Source of the DNA: JAJPHT01 sp035526585
GTDB lineage: Archaea; Thermoplasmatota; SW-10-69-26; JACQPN01; JAJPHT01
Direction: 5' to 3'
Assembly: GCA_035526585.1 (NCBI GenBank)
Contig: DATLCC010000106.1
Location: 1-21,830 of the forward strand
Length of the DNA: 21,830 nucleotides
Program-made: the position numbers and the translations under genes
The notes under the pieces: generated by a model
What the model was told of the DNA's origin: nothing
The model's database searches: none
What the model saw: the letters and a program-made list of their open reading frames with translations, nothing else
Shown here: one piece after another, positions 21,361 to 21,830 of the stretch
Position numbering within the stretch: the stretch's first letter is position 1
Layout of the letters: each line of letters starts with the position of its first letter

Positions 21361-21756
21361 TCACTTGTGCTTGTGCTGGGAAAAGAACTCGATCCAGTTC
21401 CCGTCGGGATCCTCGACGTACGCTACGATCTCGTCGGGCGGCTCGTGCGTCGGTGCCATGGCGCTCTTCGCGCCGAACGCTCGCACGAGCTGGTCGTGCC
21501 ACTTGCGCGCGTCGTCGACCTCGAAGCCGAGATGGTCCAGTCCTTCGCCCGCGACGTACGGGCGCGCGAAGGGGCTCCCCGGCGGGTAGAAGTTGAGCTC
21601 GAGCCGCTGCCCGGTCTCGACGTCGTGCAGCAGCGCCCACTGGCCGCCGTGGCTCATCGAGCCCTGCTTCTCGACAGCGAGCCCGAGGCCGTCGCAGTAG
21701 AAGCGCAGCGAGCGCGGGAGGTCGGTGACGCGGATGCCCGCGTATTTCATCGGCAC
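21361..21756 (-). CDS. VOC-superfamily (glyoxalase/bleomycin-resistance-like) protein
   Basis: The 131-residue protein has the paired beta-alpha-beta-beta-beta fold of the VOC family: GIRVTDLPRSLRFYCDGLGL at the start, RLELNFYPPG, LDHLGFEVDD in the second half, and DPDGNWIEFF at the end. Expected metal ligands E53, H75 and E123 are present, but the first-strand His is Y5, so the usual four-ligand site is incomplete. Glyoxalase I, dioxygenase or binding roles cannot be separated. GTG at 21756 is preferred because a TATA-like box lies 27 nt upstream; ATG at 21750 is the alternative. It is convergent with the glutaredoxin-like gene, with a gap of 77 bp in which I see no clear terminator. Confidence 0.85.
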   Translation of the reverse strand: MPMKYAGIRVTDLPRSLRFYCDGLGLAVEKQGSMSHGGQWALLHDVETGQRLELNFYPPGSPFARPYVAGEGLDHLGFEVDDARKWHDQLVRAFGAKSAMAPTHEPPDEIVAYVEDPDGNWIEFFSQHKHK

Positions 21757-21764
21757 AGGGGTTC

Positions 21765-21830
21765 ATGGCGTTCCGCGAGCATAAGCGAAGCGTGCGGGCG
21801 CTGAGCTTGGCGTTGTTCCTTCTGCTGCCA
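21765..21830 (+). CDS. Start of a possible secreted or membrane protein (cut by the right edge)
   Basis: ATG at 21765 opens a frame reading MAFREHKRSVRAL then SLALFLLLP. That is a basic stretch followed by a hydrophobic core, as in a signal peptide. Only 22 residues are visible. GTG at 21792 is an alternative start that keeps the hydrophobic core. The start lies only 8 bp from the divergent VOC gene, so the two promoters would overlap the opposing coding starts. Confidence 0.35.
   Translation, partial: MAFREHKRSVRALSLALFLLLP
21778..21788 (-). promoter_or_regulatory. TATA-like box of the VOC-family gene
   Basis: Minus strand CGCTTATGCTC is centred about 27 nt before GTG 21756, again the leaderless spacing. 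It lies inside the possible coding start on the other strand. Confidence 0.4.

Noticed and set aside
21283..21804. A 173-codon plus-strand frame across the VOC gene
   Set aside because: It is opposite a clear VOC-fold protein and has antisense-type composition; it begins only 3 bp before the previous gene ends.
1..21830. tRNA, rRNA or other structured RNA genes
   Set aside because: I looked for conserved tRNA arms and rRNA-like stretches in the intergenic regions and saw none; a covariance search would be needed to exclude small ones.

Overview
The window looks like chromosome from an uncultivated, high-G+C archaeon, plausibly a Thermoplasmatota-type lineage; that placement is inference. Archaeal indicators are archease and RtcB (the tRNA-ligase pair), a COG1395-type HTH protein, and many genes that begin directly on a GTG or ATG about 25-31 nt downstream of a TATA-like box, i.e. 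apparent leaderless transcripts. Other genes have GGAGG or GAGGTGA Shine-Dalgarno sites. The proteins are not strongly acidic, which argues against a haloarchaeon. High G+C makes long spurious frames on nearly every antisense strand; these were discarded.

Layout. 1-377 (-): start of rtcB, running off the left edge. 518-4009 (-): a 1163-residue Ala-rich surface protein built from three diverged repeats. 4143-4562 (-): archease. Near-identical long palindromic repeats (424-499 and 4616-4688) stand just upstream of the rtcB and archease promoters. 4702-10637 (-): an apparent operon of a 1549-residue Ig/CARDB-type surface protein, two small membrane proteins and a HAD phosphatase. 10707-11606: two divergent, related small secreted proteins. 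11663-12745 (+): COG1395 regulator. 12746-12934: two related palindromes. 12935-13216 (+): small membrane protein. 13228-13812: inverted-repeat-bounded segment holding a broken GxxExxY (PD-(D/E)XK_3-like) gene.

13813-16794 (-): a 993-residue fusion flavoprotein (FAD oxidase, one [4Fe-4S] site, CCG-like domain, [2Fe-2S] ferredoxin). Divergent from it, 16951-20579 (+) is a compact respiratory operon: membrane-anchored cupredoxin, small two-helix membrane protein, Tat-exported Rieske protein, b6-type cytochrome b, and a subunit-IV-like protein with a PDWY motif. No c-type cytochrome is present. The inferred path is quinol to cytochrome b/Rieske to the tethered copper protein. The flavoprotein may feed electrons into the same chain, since both promoters share the 10-mer TTATACAGCC.

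20580-21830: a doubtful lipoprotein start antisense to the cytochrome operon, a membrane-tethered glutaredoxin-like protein, a VOC-family protein (-), and the first residues of a secreted or membrane protein cut by the right edge.

The most interesting structures are the repeats: an inverted-repeat cassette around a decayed GxxExxY gene, and the solo palindromes beside both parts of the RNA-ligase system.
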